Source: Symbiodinium natans (Eukaryota; Sar; Dinophyceae; Suessiales; Symbiodiniaceae). Taken from it: DNA of 64,000 nt. The position numbers and the translations under genes are program-made. The stretch is from NCBI GenBank assembly GCA_905221605.1, contig CAJNDS010000465.1, positions 1-64,000 on the forward strand, in the 5' to 3' direction. A model generated the notes under the pieces. It saw only the letters and a list, made by a program, of their open reading frames with translations. It had not been told where the DNA came from and did no database searches. Below, one piece after another: positions 42,014 to 51,901 of this stretch; within the stretch, counting starts at the first letter, position 1; each line of letters begins with the position of its first letter.

Positions 42014-43173
42014 TTAGCCGTCCCCGCCTGGAGCCATTGTTTGTACTAGTCGACGCTGTTGGAGATTTGACCAGTCCACTGAGGCGTCATTCCTTACAGC
42101 GCTGATCATTTGCAGGACTGAGATGGCATAGCACAAATTATGAGGGTTTGTTAGTTGCGGCACACTCAGCTCAGCGGAAGAGCGCATAGAAGGCGAGACA
42201 TTCTGACTGTGTAAGACAGGTGTTTCAATGACTGCACTGGACGGTGTTGCTGAAGAAGCACGCCCTTTTTTGAACCATCTCTGTAAGTGGCTCTGCCTGG
42301 GCTGCAAAGCTTGGTTTTCATGGGTCTTCTGAGATGCTTTAGAAGACAGTAGGGTGACCTGTGTTAGAGACTCCAATGGCGTGGTGGGACTCGACATCGC
42401 GGGTGCTTGGCTCGAGGCCATTGCCGGAGGTTGCTCCACTGTGGCATGTGTCTGTTGAGAGAGAGAGATCTGAGTCTGAGGAAGAGATGAATGTGATCTG
42501 GAGATGGGAGCTTGTGGGTGCAAAAAGAAGAAGAGCTGGAGCTGCTGTATGACTGGGCATTGCTGAATGTGTCTGGGAACACTCTCCACTTTGACTGCAC
42601 AGGCAGGACACGAGGACAGCCAGGTCAAGACATACATCTTCGTGGTGTCATTCCACTTTGAAGCCTTGTCAGAATCCCATTCGGTTCTGTGCTTCTTTGT
42701 TGAGTGAAAGGCAATTTTTGTCGTGGAGGCTATCCATGAGTCACAGAGAAGACAGGTGTTGGTGAGCTGGCGGCCCAATCCGCCGGTGATGAGCGCCAGG
42801 AAGGTCTGATCACCGGCCTGTTGCTGCAGTTCCCTACGCATGCGTGAGATTAGCGGAGCCGAGTCTAATTGTAGGGTTAGCTGCGCAGGAGCTTCGGCAT
42901 CCTGCGTGGCAGCTTCAGGTTTAGCCAGCTTAAAACCGTCTTGCCTGCAAACTCTGCGCTCACGTGCTGCTGTAGATTGTGCCAGTTTTTGAACCTCACA
43001 TTGCAGTTGGAGCACTGAGGCATGCCTCCTACTGCGTGTTTGAGGCGGGAGAACTCAACAGGCGGCAGTGGCGGGGCCGGATGCTTGACTGTCCGATGCG
43101 TTCGCAATCCAGCCGCAGAGCCTTGCCACAGCAGGTGCGCATCAGTGCATGGGCACATCTGGGGATGGATCAT
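42014..43173 (-). pseudogene. Post-RT zinc-finger and USP-like region of the second LINE
   Basis: The frame 43,173-42,877 has a C2H2-type finger (QCSNCNVRFKNWHNLQQHV). A shift near 42,990 continues in the 42,014 frame with NTCLLCDSWI...FHSTKKH and CPACAVKVESVPRHIQQC, two more Cys/His clusters. A Ser/Gln/Pro-rich linker follows, then NPHNLCYAISVLQMI at about 42,120, like the catalytic Cys box of ubiquitin-specific proteases (N-x-x-N-x-CY-x-x-S-x-LQ). The frame ends shortly after, so the rest of a protease fold is absent. The protease reading rests on one motif and position. Confidence 0.55.
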
Positions 43174-43229
43174 CCTCAGCCCCTGTGATTAATCTGCAGT
43201 ATGATTCCACAATCTCCTCTGCCTTTTTT

Positions 43230-44823
43230 TCATGTGGAGGGTATTGTTAGAATATCCTCGTTCGGCCAGGCACCAAGCTGAGCATTCGACGGAGGAGCAG
43301 AGGTGGCTGATGTGGAGCAGGAGGTGACCTCACAGGCTGGCACGGTATGCAGTCTCTTGCGAAGAGATTCTAGGCGCTGGGCTGAACGATCATGGAGTTG
43401 CTGCAGTGGGGGGATTACCTTGAGGCGAGTGAACAACGCGGCAGTAGTTTCACGTGTCTTGTGGACGGGGTTGCGCGTGACTGCCCGCACTTGTCTGGCG
43501 TGCCATGAGCGAAGGGCCCTTCCTCCCAGAGAGGCCGACAGACTCCAGGCCGAAAGTTGCGGTGGACCAGACGGTTGCTCGCCATACCAGCAGCCTGGAT
43601 GCAGTCTTGGTCTTGCGTTTGTTGTGAACGAATTTGCGCACCGTTTGTTTCTTCTTCTCGGCTCTCTCTTGTCTCAATGAGAAAGTGAGGTCCTCTGGGT
43701 TGGAGAAGCTGACCATGACCCCTAAGTACTTGAAGGAATCCACAAGTTCGAAGGAAGGAAGGGGGGAAAAGGAGGGAAGAGCATCGGAGTGGGAGAGAAG
43801 GACAGGTCTCTTGGGCTGCTTTGGAGCATCAATATTCCAGACCGTTACTTTCCGTCCTGAGCGAACCTCTTGCGACTTGAATATTCGCTTGGCTTGTTTT
43901 GCTTGGCGTCCTGCCAATTTGACCATTATGTTGCACTTGCCATAGTTTACCTCTAGCCCGGCTTCCTGTAGGCAGTACAGTAGCAATCTGACCATGTCGT
44001 GTGCAGCGTAGAGGTCGGACCAGCTGTGCACATCCCGATGGATGACTAAATCATCAGCAAAACCGGTGAGGACTTGCTTTATAGGGGGGAACCCTATGTG
44101 GGTTGCTATCAGCCGGAATGTCTCTGTGATCACTTGATTCCTCTGGTTGAAGTGACTTGGTCTTGGCTTCTGCCGTGCTTCAGGTTATATTGTGCCTCCC
44201 TATGCAGAGATGCCACTAGTTCTACATCCTCAGATGAGGCGCAAAAGGGCTTCCCGGCTTGTTTTGTCAAAAGCCTGGGAAAGGTCCAGTGAGAAGGTAA
44301 ACCCTCCAATCAGGTCAGGTTTTTTTGTGCCTCCTTTTGACGATCTGAACCTGTCTGGTGCGCGGGAGCGAAGGAGAGCTCTGACACGCTTGGCATGGCC
44401 GATGACGCGTAGTTGGGCATCTGCTATTCCACGTCCTGGGATGTAGGCAAATTGAGGTGAAGCAAAGTGGGCTTGCTTAAAGAGAGGATCAAGTCGTCGC
44501 CTTGCTTCTGAGGCTATGCCTTTACCGTCCGGGCGTATTATGCCAATTATGCCCAGTGGTCTTAGATTCTCTTTTTCCAGCGAAGGGCGAGCTGCCTGCC
44601 CGGAGGGCTTAGTTACGTCGGCTACGCGAAGCCTACGCGCAAACTGTACAAGCGCAACTACCCCTTGACCTACAGACCTACGGCAGCGTAGATTACCCTG
44701 GGCGCCCCCAGCAGTGCGGCAGGAGGGTCTCAGGCTCACAGCCAGAGGCGTCCTCTCTGCGCATCTCGGCATCAAGCGCGCATCAGCGATGTGGGTTGCG
44801 GAGGATTTTGAAACGAGCGTCAA
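43230..44823 (-). pseudogene. Reverse transcriptase of the second LINE (frameshifted)
   Basis: The first frame gives RPLGIIRPDGKGIASEARR, FASPQFAYIPGRGIADAQLR and FTFSLDLSQAFDKTSREALL (motif A Asp). A shift at about 44,230-44,133 leads, via a readable alternate frame (ELVASLHREAQYNLKH), to GFADDLVIHRDV with the catalytic DD at about 44,050. The thumb follows (SFKYLGVMVSF), then KTASRLLVWRATVWSTATFG. A final shift near 43,490 continues as VTRNPVHKTRETTAALFTRL. RT motifs A and C are intact. The frame's first ~75 residues (before SGQAARPS) are probably not part of the RT. Confidence 0.75.
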
Positions 44824-44963
44824 GAATCCTGCAGCAGCGTAGATTACCCTGGGCGCCCCCAGCTGTGCAACAGGAGGGTCTACAGCCAGAAGCGACCTCT
44901 CTGCACTCTTAGCATCAAGCGCGCGTCAGCGATGTGGGTTTCGGAGGGTTCTGAAACAAGCGT
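44683..44963. repeat. Two-copy direct repeat, ~140-150 bp
   Basis: Copy 1 (44,683-44,822) and copy 2 (44,832-44,963) share 'gattaccctgggcgccccca', 'gcatcaagcgcgc', 'cagcgatgtgggtt' and 'gaaac.agcgtc', with small indels. They sit at the 5' border of the second LINE. Confidence 0.75.
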
Positions 44964-47508
44964 CCAATCTCAAAGAGTTTCCAAAAGTGTCCATTTCGGC
45001 CCCCTTTCAAGCATTTCGCGTTCATGCCTTCCCCCCTGCCGCCCGTTGGGAGCTGCCCAAACCGCCTAAAGGAGCCGAAATCCGATGCTGGTGGGGGGGT
45101 TCCAAGCTGTGGGCTCCTCCCACCGAGACCTAACGATACACTCAAAATGTAAGAGCTTTGCCAAATTCATCCACAATCTGGTGGTATGCAGCCAGTGCCA
45201 GTAGTCAAGAGCTCGAGGCTTGCAAGAAACCCAGGCATGGCTCGTGACTACAATGCCATCTTAGGACACACTACAAAAGTAGCACATCGCGCGTTCGATC
45301 TGGAGCGCAAAACTGAAGCGAGGACCCATTTTCAACTAGGACAGCTTCATGCAATCACAGCACACACTGCCCAGATTGCAAGGCTGTATATAGGAAGGGA
45401 CACGCAACCACAACGCACTTTCTGAGATCCAAACCCGTCTCTTGCCTCTTGTGGGAAGACTCTTAGTGAGCACCATTGAGCACCTGTAGGCCAACATGGG
45501 CTTCTTCGGAGTGCCAGCTCAAGCCGCATTCACCACATACAATACGGTGCCTTCTGCAGGTGGACAATTTTTCGAGACCCCACCTCTTTGTTTAGGGGTG
45601 TTTCTTTGGCCCAGTTCTTGTCCGAAAAGGTTGGTTCATGAGAAAAATGTCCAAAACGAAGGGTCGTACATGCAATACATCCATGCACTTCCTGCTCTAG
45701 CCTTGTCCGACCTTGTCCAACTTATTCCTTTGTTTGATGGGTTCCGGGAGTTTTGCAGATGTGTTCCATAGTCCAAAGAATTTTTCCACAACATGTTTTT
45801 GCATCGTGGTTGGACTACTGTATGGTGCTTTCTTGGTGCCTTATGTGCCTTAAAGCAACAACTTAGCTTGTCTGGCATGCTACCATTAGCCGCAATGGAA
45901 TGTTGGCTCCAGTTCTAGCAGGCCTTTCTTGAACTTGCTGTTTCAAGCGTCTTGTCTTAGACCCATTGTCAGTTCGTTTCATGGTGAAGTTGCAACGGCA
46001 GTGTCAGTGCAAGTTTGCGCATGGCTTCAGTGAGTTTTGTCGTGCAAGGTTCGTTGATCAACAACTGTCCGTGCACATACTACATGCTACTTTGGGACAG
46101 CATTTGGTCACATTGTTCCAGACTCTTCGCGAATGTGTTTTGCTGCATAGTACCGTGCCTGCTGATCAGACTGTTTTGTGTCAATGCATGCAGGTTCCTC
46201 TTTCCCGTGACCATCGCTTGTGCTGCTGTAGGTTCGCTGGGTGTAAGCGTGCCGCTGATTTGCATCAAGTGTGTGTGTGTGTGTTTACATTTATGTCATC
46301 GGACACCACAGGATTCCCAAAGACATGGTTGTTTCTGCATTTTCATTAGATGCAAGGACAACGTCAATTGGCGCCGATGGCAGCATCATGGACACGCCAA
46401 GTTCGCAGCTACTTCGGAGCCAAAGCAAGGCCACATCTACGGGGCGTAGTTGCCACATATTTGATTTTTTGTTGTAGTTGGTCCTGGTGCCGGTTCAGCA
46501 AAACCTTGCTCAGGTGAACGCTGCCACGTCCGAGGTGTTATGTCAAGGCGGCGACTTGTGCCTCGAAGGAAGCAAGTTCGAGTTGGCGAAGTGCTTGAGG
46601 TGTTGTGATGTGTTGTGTTGCTGCAGAAACGTGCATGGCGGATCCAATCAGCTCAAGTACCTCGCTGGATGTCAGGTGCGTCACGAACAAATGTGATCAG
46701 CGGATATTTTTGTCCGTAGCTTGCCCGCAGATGATGCCGAGGGTTGTTTCTGCGGCATGCTGCGGTGGTGTGCAAGTTCCACCCAAAAAGTTCGGACCCA
46801 AAGCTTGTGAACATGAGCTTCTTAACAATTGAGCTTCAGCGAGGCCCAGTGCATGGCCACATCGGAGGGGGTGGAAGCTTGTCCTGGATCGCAGGTGCCC
46901 AGGGCGGTTACGGTTCAAGACTTTACACAGTCTGCAGTCAATGTAGTAGCGTCTTCCTCTGCCACAAAGGTGTGCACGGACAAATCATCAAAAGGCAAGA
47001 CTGCTGCACCATTGCGGGTTCTTGACGCCATTTCCCTGTATGATTCTGCAGATGCGGACGGCAAAGTTCTGGTACAGTTCAAGTGCTGCTGTCCGTCTTG
47101 CCAGAAAAAGGATGCGGAGAGCGATTCGGCCGCACTGGGCCGCACTCCGTGTGCTTAATGTGGTCATAGTCCCAATTGCCCGCTCAATATCATCAAACAT
47201 GACACCTTCACACAAGGCACTGGATGAGGAAGATACGATCAACGGAGCCTTTGCGACACAGAAAACGTGTTTGCCCAGTGTTTATGGATATGACCTGATT
47301 CAGGCTTGGCCGGAGCATCTGCTCCTTGTGACGATGTGTCCTCATCCTGTGCATCGGCATTTAAACTCGAGCCCGCTGGAGTGTAGACTTAACAATCGCT
47401 GTAGCGACTTCATGCATTTTGACGACTACCAAACGCCAATCTGCATGACCGATTGACGGAACTATCAAAGTCTTCATCAGAAGTTCGTTTTATTTGTGAG
47501 AAGCTTCC
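44964..47508. other. No convincing gene; GT microsatellite
   Basis: Open frames are short and lie on both strands. A (GT)n run is at 46,269-46,286. A plus frame at 46,829-47,158 ends in a cysteine cluster (QFKCCCPSCQKKDAES) and could be an exon, but nothing links it to neighbours. The frame at 45,186-45,425 is well composed but short and unrecognised. Confidence 0.45.
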
Positions 47509-48243
47509 GTGAAGAGCCGTGCGATGCTTCGTTGCCATGTGCTGGGGGCTCTCACATACATCGCAAGACAAGCAGCAGCCTTCGATTGCAGTCAGGTGGA
47601 TCGATCGACGCCACTGGCAGTTTGCTGTGATGCGCAATCGGCGTGGTCATCGATGGAGTCTGCTGGAGGTTGTGGCGGCCAAGGTGCCACATCAGAGCAG
47701 TGCTCAGCAGCATCAAACTTGTGTCGGCAATGTCGGATGGCTGTTGCCTCCCACACAGACGAGACGGGGAGCAGTGCCGCAGAAGGGACAAATTTGTCAT
47801 CCCTGGATGTAAGCTTTCTGGAGGTGCACTGCGTGTTGCCTCAATGGCAGGACTCATGCCACTCTGTGGCTGACCTAGGGTTTGGAGTGCTGCTGGTTGC
47901 GGGGGGCATCCTGATGCTCGTGGCAACTGGCGGGCTCTTACTGTTTGACTGGCGCGCTCTGCCTTGGATGGTGTCACGAGCCGGGATGCAAGCGTCGGAC
48001 GCGCAGTTTCCGACCCCGTGGCCTTCATCTCCTTCACGTGCGGAGAAAGTTGGCCAGCAGCCATCCCAGATTCCCAAATCCGAGAAATGTGACGTGAAAA
48101 GTGTAGGGAGGCATGTGGGAAGCATGTGGGAAGGCTTTTGCTGCAGTGACTGCAGTGCAAGGCCGAGGCTAGAACGGGGCAGCCTTGGTCCAGCACCGAG
48201 TGAATCACTAGAATACAGTGCCAAGAAGAATCGGAAAGTGTAG
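47509..48243 (+). CDS. Possible secreted or single-pass membrane protein
   Basis: An ATG at 47,509 or 47,524 opens 244 codons. The N-terminus (MLRCHVLGALTYIARQAAA) could be a signal peptide. A Cys-rich segment (about ten Cys in residues 25-120) follows, then a clear hydrophobic span near residues 125-147 (GVLLVAGGILMLVATGGLLL) and a hydrophilic Ser/Lys-rich tail. No family is recognised. The opposite strand is also open over much of this stretch, so coding is not certain. The hydrophobic span argues for the plus strand. Confidence 0.35.
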   Translation: MKSRAMLRCHVLGALTYIARQAAAFDCSQVDRSTPLAVCCDAQSAWSSMESAGGCGGQGATSEQCSAASNLCRQCRMAVASHTDETGSSAAEGTNLSSLDVSFLEVHCVLPQWQDSCHSVADLGFGVLLVAGGILMLVATGGLLLFDWRALPWMVSRAGMQASDAQFPTPWPSSPSRAEKVGQQPSQIPKSEKCDVKSVGRHVGSMWEGFCCSDCSARPRLERGSLGPAPSESLEYSAKKNRKV

Positions 48244-50431
48244 GAGGAGTGAGGACATGGCTCATGGCTCATGGCTCATGGCATCGACATGGCTCATGGG
48301 CCTCAGGAGTTTCAGATGCTTTGCGTTTGGCTGCTGCAGTTCCAGAGATGCCACGGAAGCAGGGAGGCGCTTGGCTGCCAGGTCAAACGAGTTGTCTTAG
48401 TTGTGCACCCCGTCTGCATGTTTCAGGCATGGCGCTCGCGTGGGCGCTTCGCCGCGTGTTCCTTCTCATAGCCTTCACTGCTGTTGTGCTCCGCTTGGCA
48501 GCAGTCCTGGAGCAAAATTGATGTGAAGCTCCTCCCGGCTACGAGCACGTTTAGGGGCTGTTGACGCAAAACGCGCGTGAGGCCATGACCATAGCCTTTC
48601 TGACCCTACTACCCGGACCCAGGCAACCGCTTTAGAAGACAATCAGAGCCTCAGCTTTCTCACCACGGAAATCTGCGAGAGGGTTTTTTTGTGCATTTGA
48701 GCACCGCCCGCAGGCAGGGGTTGATGGGCACGTTAGAGATCGTCCTGTGCGCACTCCCGCTCCTATGGTGCGCCGGCCGCTCAAGTGCTGGTCGAAAAAA
48801 AGCTTGCAGTTGCATGCATTTGTTTGCTTGTTCTTTGTCCCAGGCGGTTTCCTCACGGCAGTCTTCAGAGGGCGTGCAGACCTAAAAAGCAGCAAAGGGG
48901 CGATGCGCTGCTAGGCTCGGTTTCGATTCAGGCTCCTTTGGACATTGCCTTCTGGGGTCCGGGTCGGAGGCCTTTGCGTGTCAGCGGAATTTACAGGTTC
49001 ACAGGTTCATGGTTTCCACTTGTGTTTTTTCGACGCTCGCCAGGTGCCCAAGATTTACGACGTATGCGGTGCTGACTGTTGGCACCGAGTTGCATCTGGC
49101 CTCCATATGCCTCAATATGCCTCAATGTGTACTGACATGAGTGGACCAGGCCCAATAGGCTCTTGTGTCGGGCTCTCGAATGCCCTCAGGTACAGCACTC
49201 TGGCGCCTGGCTGTCGGTTTCTTTTCGCCGCACGCAGTCCGCCTCGGCCCGCTTGCTTGGCCAAAGGCTACCATTCCTGGGCAAAGCAACCACCATCTGC
49301 ATGATTTGCACGTTTGAGGTGCAAAGTGTCCCTTAAAAGAGCTTTTTGAGGACCATTTGCTCTCAAGGCTGCCAACGTGCCTAAGGCATCCATAACATGC
49401 CACAGACCAGTGGGTGGGTTTGCCAGACTGCGGGGCACATGCACGGGAGAATTGCGGTTGCGGGGAGGGGATGAGTGGGGGGTGGCATGTTGGCGGGGAT
49501 ATCCTGCGCTGGCTTTTCAACGCCCCGTGGGCATCCGGATGCCATATGAGGCAAATTCTGAGGCACATTCATGGAGTGCTGATTAGCTTGCAGGTGCTCT
49601 CGTACGCTGTTGCCACTGCTCCATGTGATTTTGCAGCATGGAAGCCAGCAACGGCAGCGACCACAGACTTGCGGAAATACGTGGCTGTTCATGTGTTCTG
49701 GTCGTATGAGTCTTCTTCTTCTGCAGTTCTATTGCGCTGGAGTCCTGGTGGCGGTCGTGAGATGTTATTCTGCGGTGGTTGTCCGTTCCTAAGTACCAGA
49801 CACGACAGTTTCCTGTCATCTTGTCGTTACCTTCGATGGGCCGTGGACGATTTTCCATTGCATGTCAAAGGCCTTGAGGCTTCAAGATGCAGCAGCCGGT
49901 GCCTGCCGCAGGGTTCTCCCTCAGGCCGCAGTAGCACGTGCAGGATCTTGCAGGCATGCAGCATTATGCACATTTGTGCACCATCATCACCTCTGCATGG
50001 TTTGCTGAAAGGACGGCTGTGATCTCGAGCCCGTAGCTGAAGGCAGCGGTTCACCTGTCAGACAAAAGCATCTGAAAAACATCGCGGGCAATTGGTGAGC
50101 AAGATTGAGCAAGTCAGTAAACACCGAGAAGCATGCAAGGAGACATTCAATGCAACATCGACGACGAGGACCCGTTGCATGCCAAATGGATAGTGGCGCT
50201 CTTCAATGGGTTCAAAGTGCTTGTTGTAGCAACCTTGTGTTGCCATATGCGGATTGGCATGCTTTCACAGTCCTGCAGCTACTCTGACACTGTCGCGCAT
50301 GTCAGCATGTCAGGGACCGCGCCCCATAATGTGCCGAACAAAGGATGTCAACTCAGATATAAGCATCTGTGCATCAGCTCGTCTTTCGGAAGCACTTTCC
50401 TTTGTATTCGCTGTGCCTCCAGTTTCCAATC
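48244..50431. other. No recognisable gene upstream of the LicD-family gene
   Basis: A ctcatgg micro-repeat lies at 48,255-48,300. Frames on both strands are open in patches without motifs. The promoter and 5' leader of the LicD-family gene should be in the last few hundred bases, but nothing diagnostic is visible. Confidence 0.4.
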
Positions 50432-51613
50432 ATGGAAACCGACGATGCTGCCTTTGACTCTACAGACGAGGTTCTGACAGACGAGATCCTTTTTTCTTCA
50501 CTTAGACAGGCACTGCCCCCTCCCACTCTCCAGAACAGACTCCTGGCTCTTCTCTTGTTTGTCGAAGAAAGGTTGAGTGGAGCAGGAATTCAGTACTGGG
50601 TAACTGGCGGTACCCTTCTCGGCGCTGTGCGTCACATGGGCTTCATACCGCATGACGATGACTTGGATATCGAGTTGTTGGCAGAGGATCTGCCTCGAGC
50701 GCAGGAGGCACTGGGCGAAATAGGTCGAAGCTTTCGTGGGCTTGGCCACTGGCCCGGAAATGATGGAAGCAATGTGGCTATGGGCCGGTTCTTTTGCTGG
50801 GGAAAGGATGGGCGCTTCTCCGAGTCTGTTGATGTGTTTCTGCGGGAAAATCGGCCTCTCAAGAAGCTCGCAGAGTTTCCATCTGATGACGAGGTTTTCC
50901 CATTGATCCGAGTTCGATTTCATAATCTGCTGCTTCCAGCTCCCCGGAATGCTGCAAGCTTCCTGTCTCGTTGCTACGGGAGCAAGTGGGCCAGTGAAGT
51001 GGTGGTTTGGGGCCACTCGTCTCGCGCACGAAAGCTGCTCAGAGTAGCATTTGCCCGGTACCTGACGGCTGTCCAAGCAGCTGGCTATCAGGCGCCTTGC
51101 GTTCTAGCTGCCGACTCAGCGGCAAAAAGCTTGTCTGCTGTAGGTCTAGATAGCCAAGACAATCTGCAAGAAAAGTTGTGGAATAGTTTGGGCTGGGCCT
51201 CGCCTCTGCCTCTGGACTGGCATGATGGGGACGATGATTCGGTGGACGCATTGGCGGTGCTCGGACTGGAAGTGCAGTACTGGCCGTTACATAGTGAAGG
51301 CCTCGGTCGTGAGCTGCAGGACTGGCTTGACTCATTGGATCAAGATGAACAGATCAGGGCCCTGAAGCAAGTTGAATCTCGCACAGGATGCTTTGTGGAG
51401 CTGATTGGTGCAAGTCAGACGGATAAGGATACTCAGGGTACAAGGGACAGCAGAAGCTGCGGCCCAGAGTCGTCCTCGAAAGCAAAGGCTCTCAGAGCCG
51501 TTGGCTCAAGTTTCGAGCTTTCAGCTGTCGAACCTGCCTTCCGTGAGCTGTTGTGTGGTTGCACGAAAGCGCAGAACGCCTTACACTGCCTTACGCGCCT
51601 TCAGAGCGTTTAG
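50432..51613 (+). CDS. LicD/fukutin-type phosphosugar or phosphocholine transferase
   Basis: The ATG at 50,432 starts a 393-residue protein with the LicD nucleotidyltransferase-fold signature: TGGTLLGAVRHMGFIPHDDD at about residues 58-77, then LDIEL, giving the paired glycines and the D-x-D metal site. In the family these enzymes transfer phosphocholine or phosphosugar groups to glycans. A VDVF strand lies about 50 residues further, as expected. The C-terminal half is a less conserved extension. No signal peptide or membrane span is evident, so it is probably soluble as read, unless an upstream exon adds one. The single open frame needs no intron. It is the first of a same-strand series of host genes. 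Confidence 0.88.
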   Translation: METDDAAFDSTDEVLTDEILFSSLRQALPPPTLQNRLLALLLFVEERLSGAGIQYWVTGGTLLGAVRHMGFIPHDDDLDIELLAEDLPRAQEALGEIGRSFRGLGHWPGNDGSNVAMGRFFCWGKDGRFSESVDVFLRENRPLKKLAEFPSDDEVFPLIRVRFHNLLLPAPRNAASFLSRCYGSKWASEVVVWGHSSRARKLLRVAFARYLTAVQAAGYQAPCVLAADSAAKSLSAVGLDSQDNLQEKLWNSLGWASPLPLDWHDGDDDSVDALAVLGLEVQYWPLHSEGLGRELQDWLDSLDQDEQIRALKQVESRTGCFVELIGASQTDKDTQGTRDSRSCGPESSSKAKALRAVGSSFELSAVEPAFRELLCGCTKAQNALHCLTRLQSV

Positions 51614-51901
51614 TGGTGGCCTAGATTCTTAGATTCTTAGATGCCGTATGTAGCAACATGTCTGCTCCGACGTGCCACTTCAGGAGCTAGCCGATGGTGC
51701 CAGTTCTCTGCAGCAGGCACAGCATTGGCGTCAAGCACGTCTGCGCAATCTCGAACTTCCATCATGAAGCTAACGCCATATCGCTAAACTGATGCTGAAG
51801 TTGCACTGCAAGTCTTGCAAGCACGTGATTTGGGGCCTCAATTAGGGCTGAGCAGAGCAGCGGAGGGGTAAGGCCAGAACGTTGAAGTAGATTCTTACGC
51901 C

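Larger units (their letters stand above)
42014..44823 (-). mobile_element. Second LINE, different family, RT plus zinc-finger/USP-like tail
   Basis: On the minus strand the order is RT (44,823-43,450), post-RT helical region (43,490-43,230), a C2H2 finger (about 43,030), two more Cys/His clusters and a USP-like Cys box near 42,130. No endonuclease is present upstream, so the copy looks 5'-truncated. The frame is broken at about 44,133 and 43,490. Its RT differs clearly from that of the plus-strand LINE (PQFAYIPGRGIADAQ type). Confidence 0.75.

Noticed and set aside
47552-48265. Minus-strand frame of 237 codons opposite the possible membrane protein
   Set aside because: Composition is Ser/Pro/His-rich without motif or hydrophobic pattern; the plus-strand frame with a membrane span is the better candidate.
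51508-51520. TTGGCTCAAG, matching the end of the dinoflagellate spliced leader
   Set aside because: Only ten bases match, they lie inside the LicD coding frame, and the upstream part of the leader is absent.
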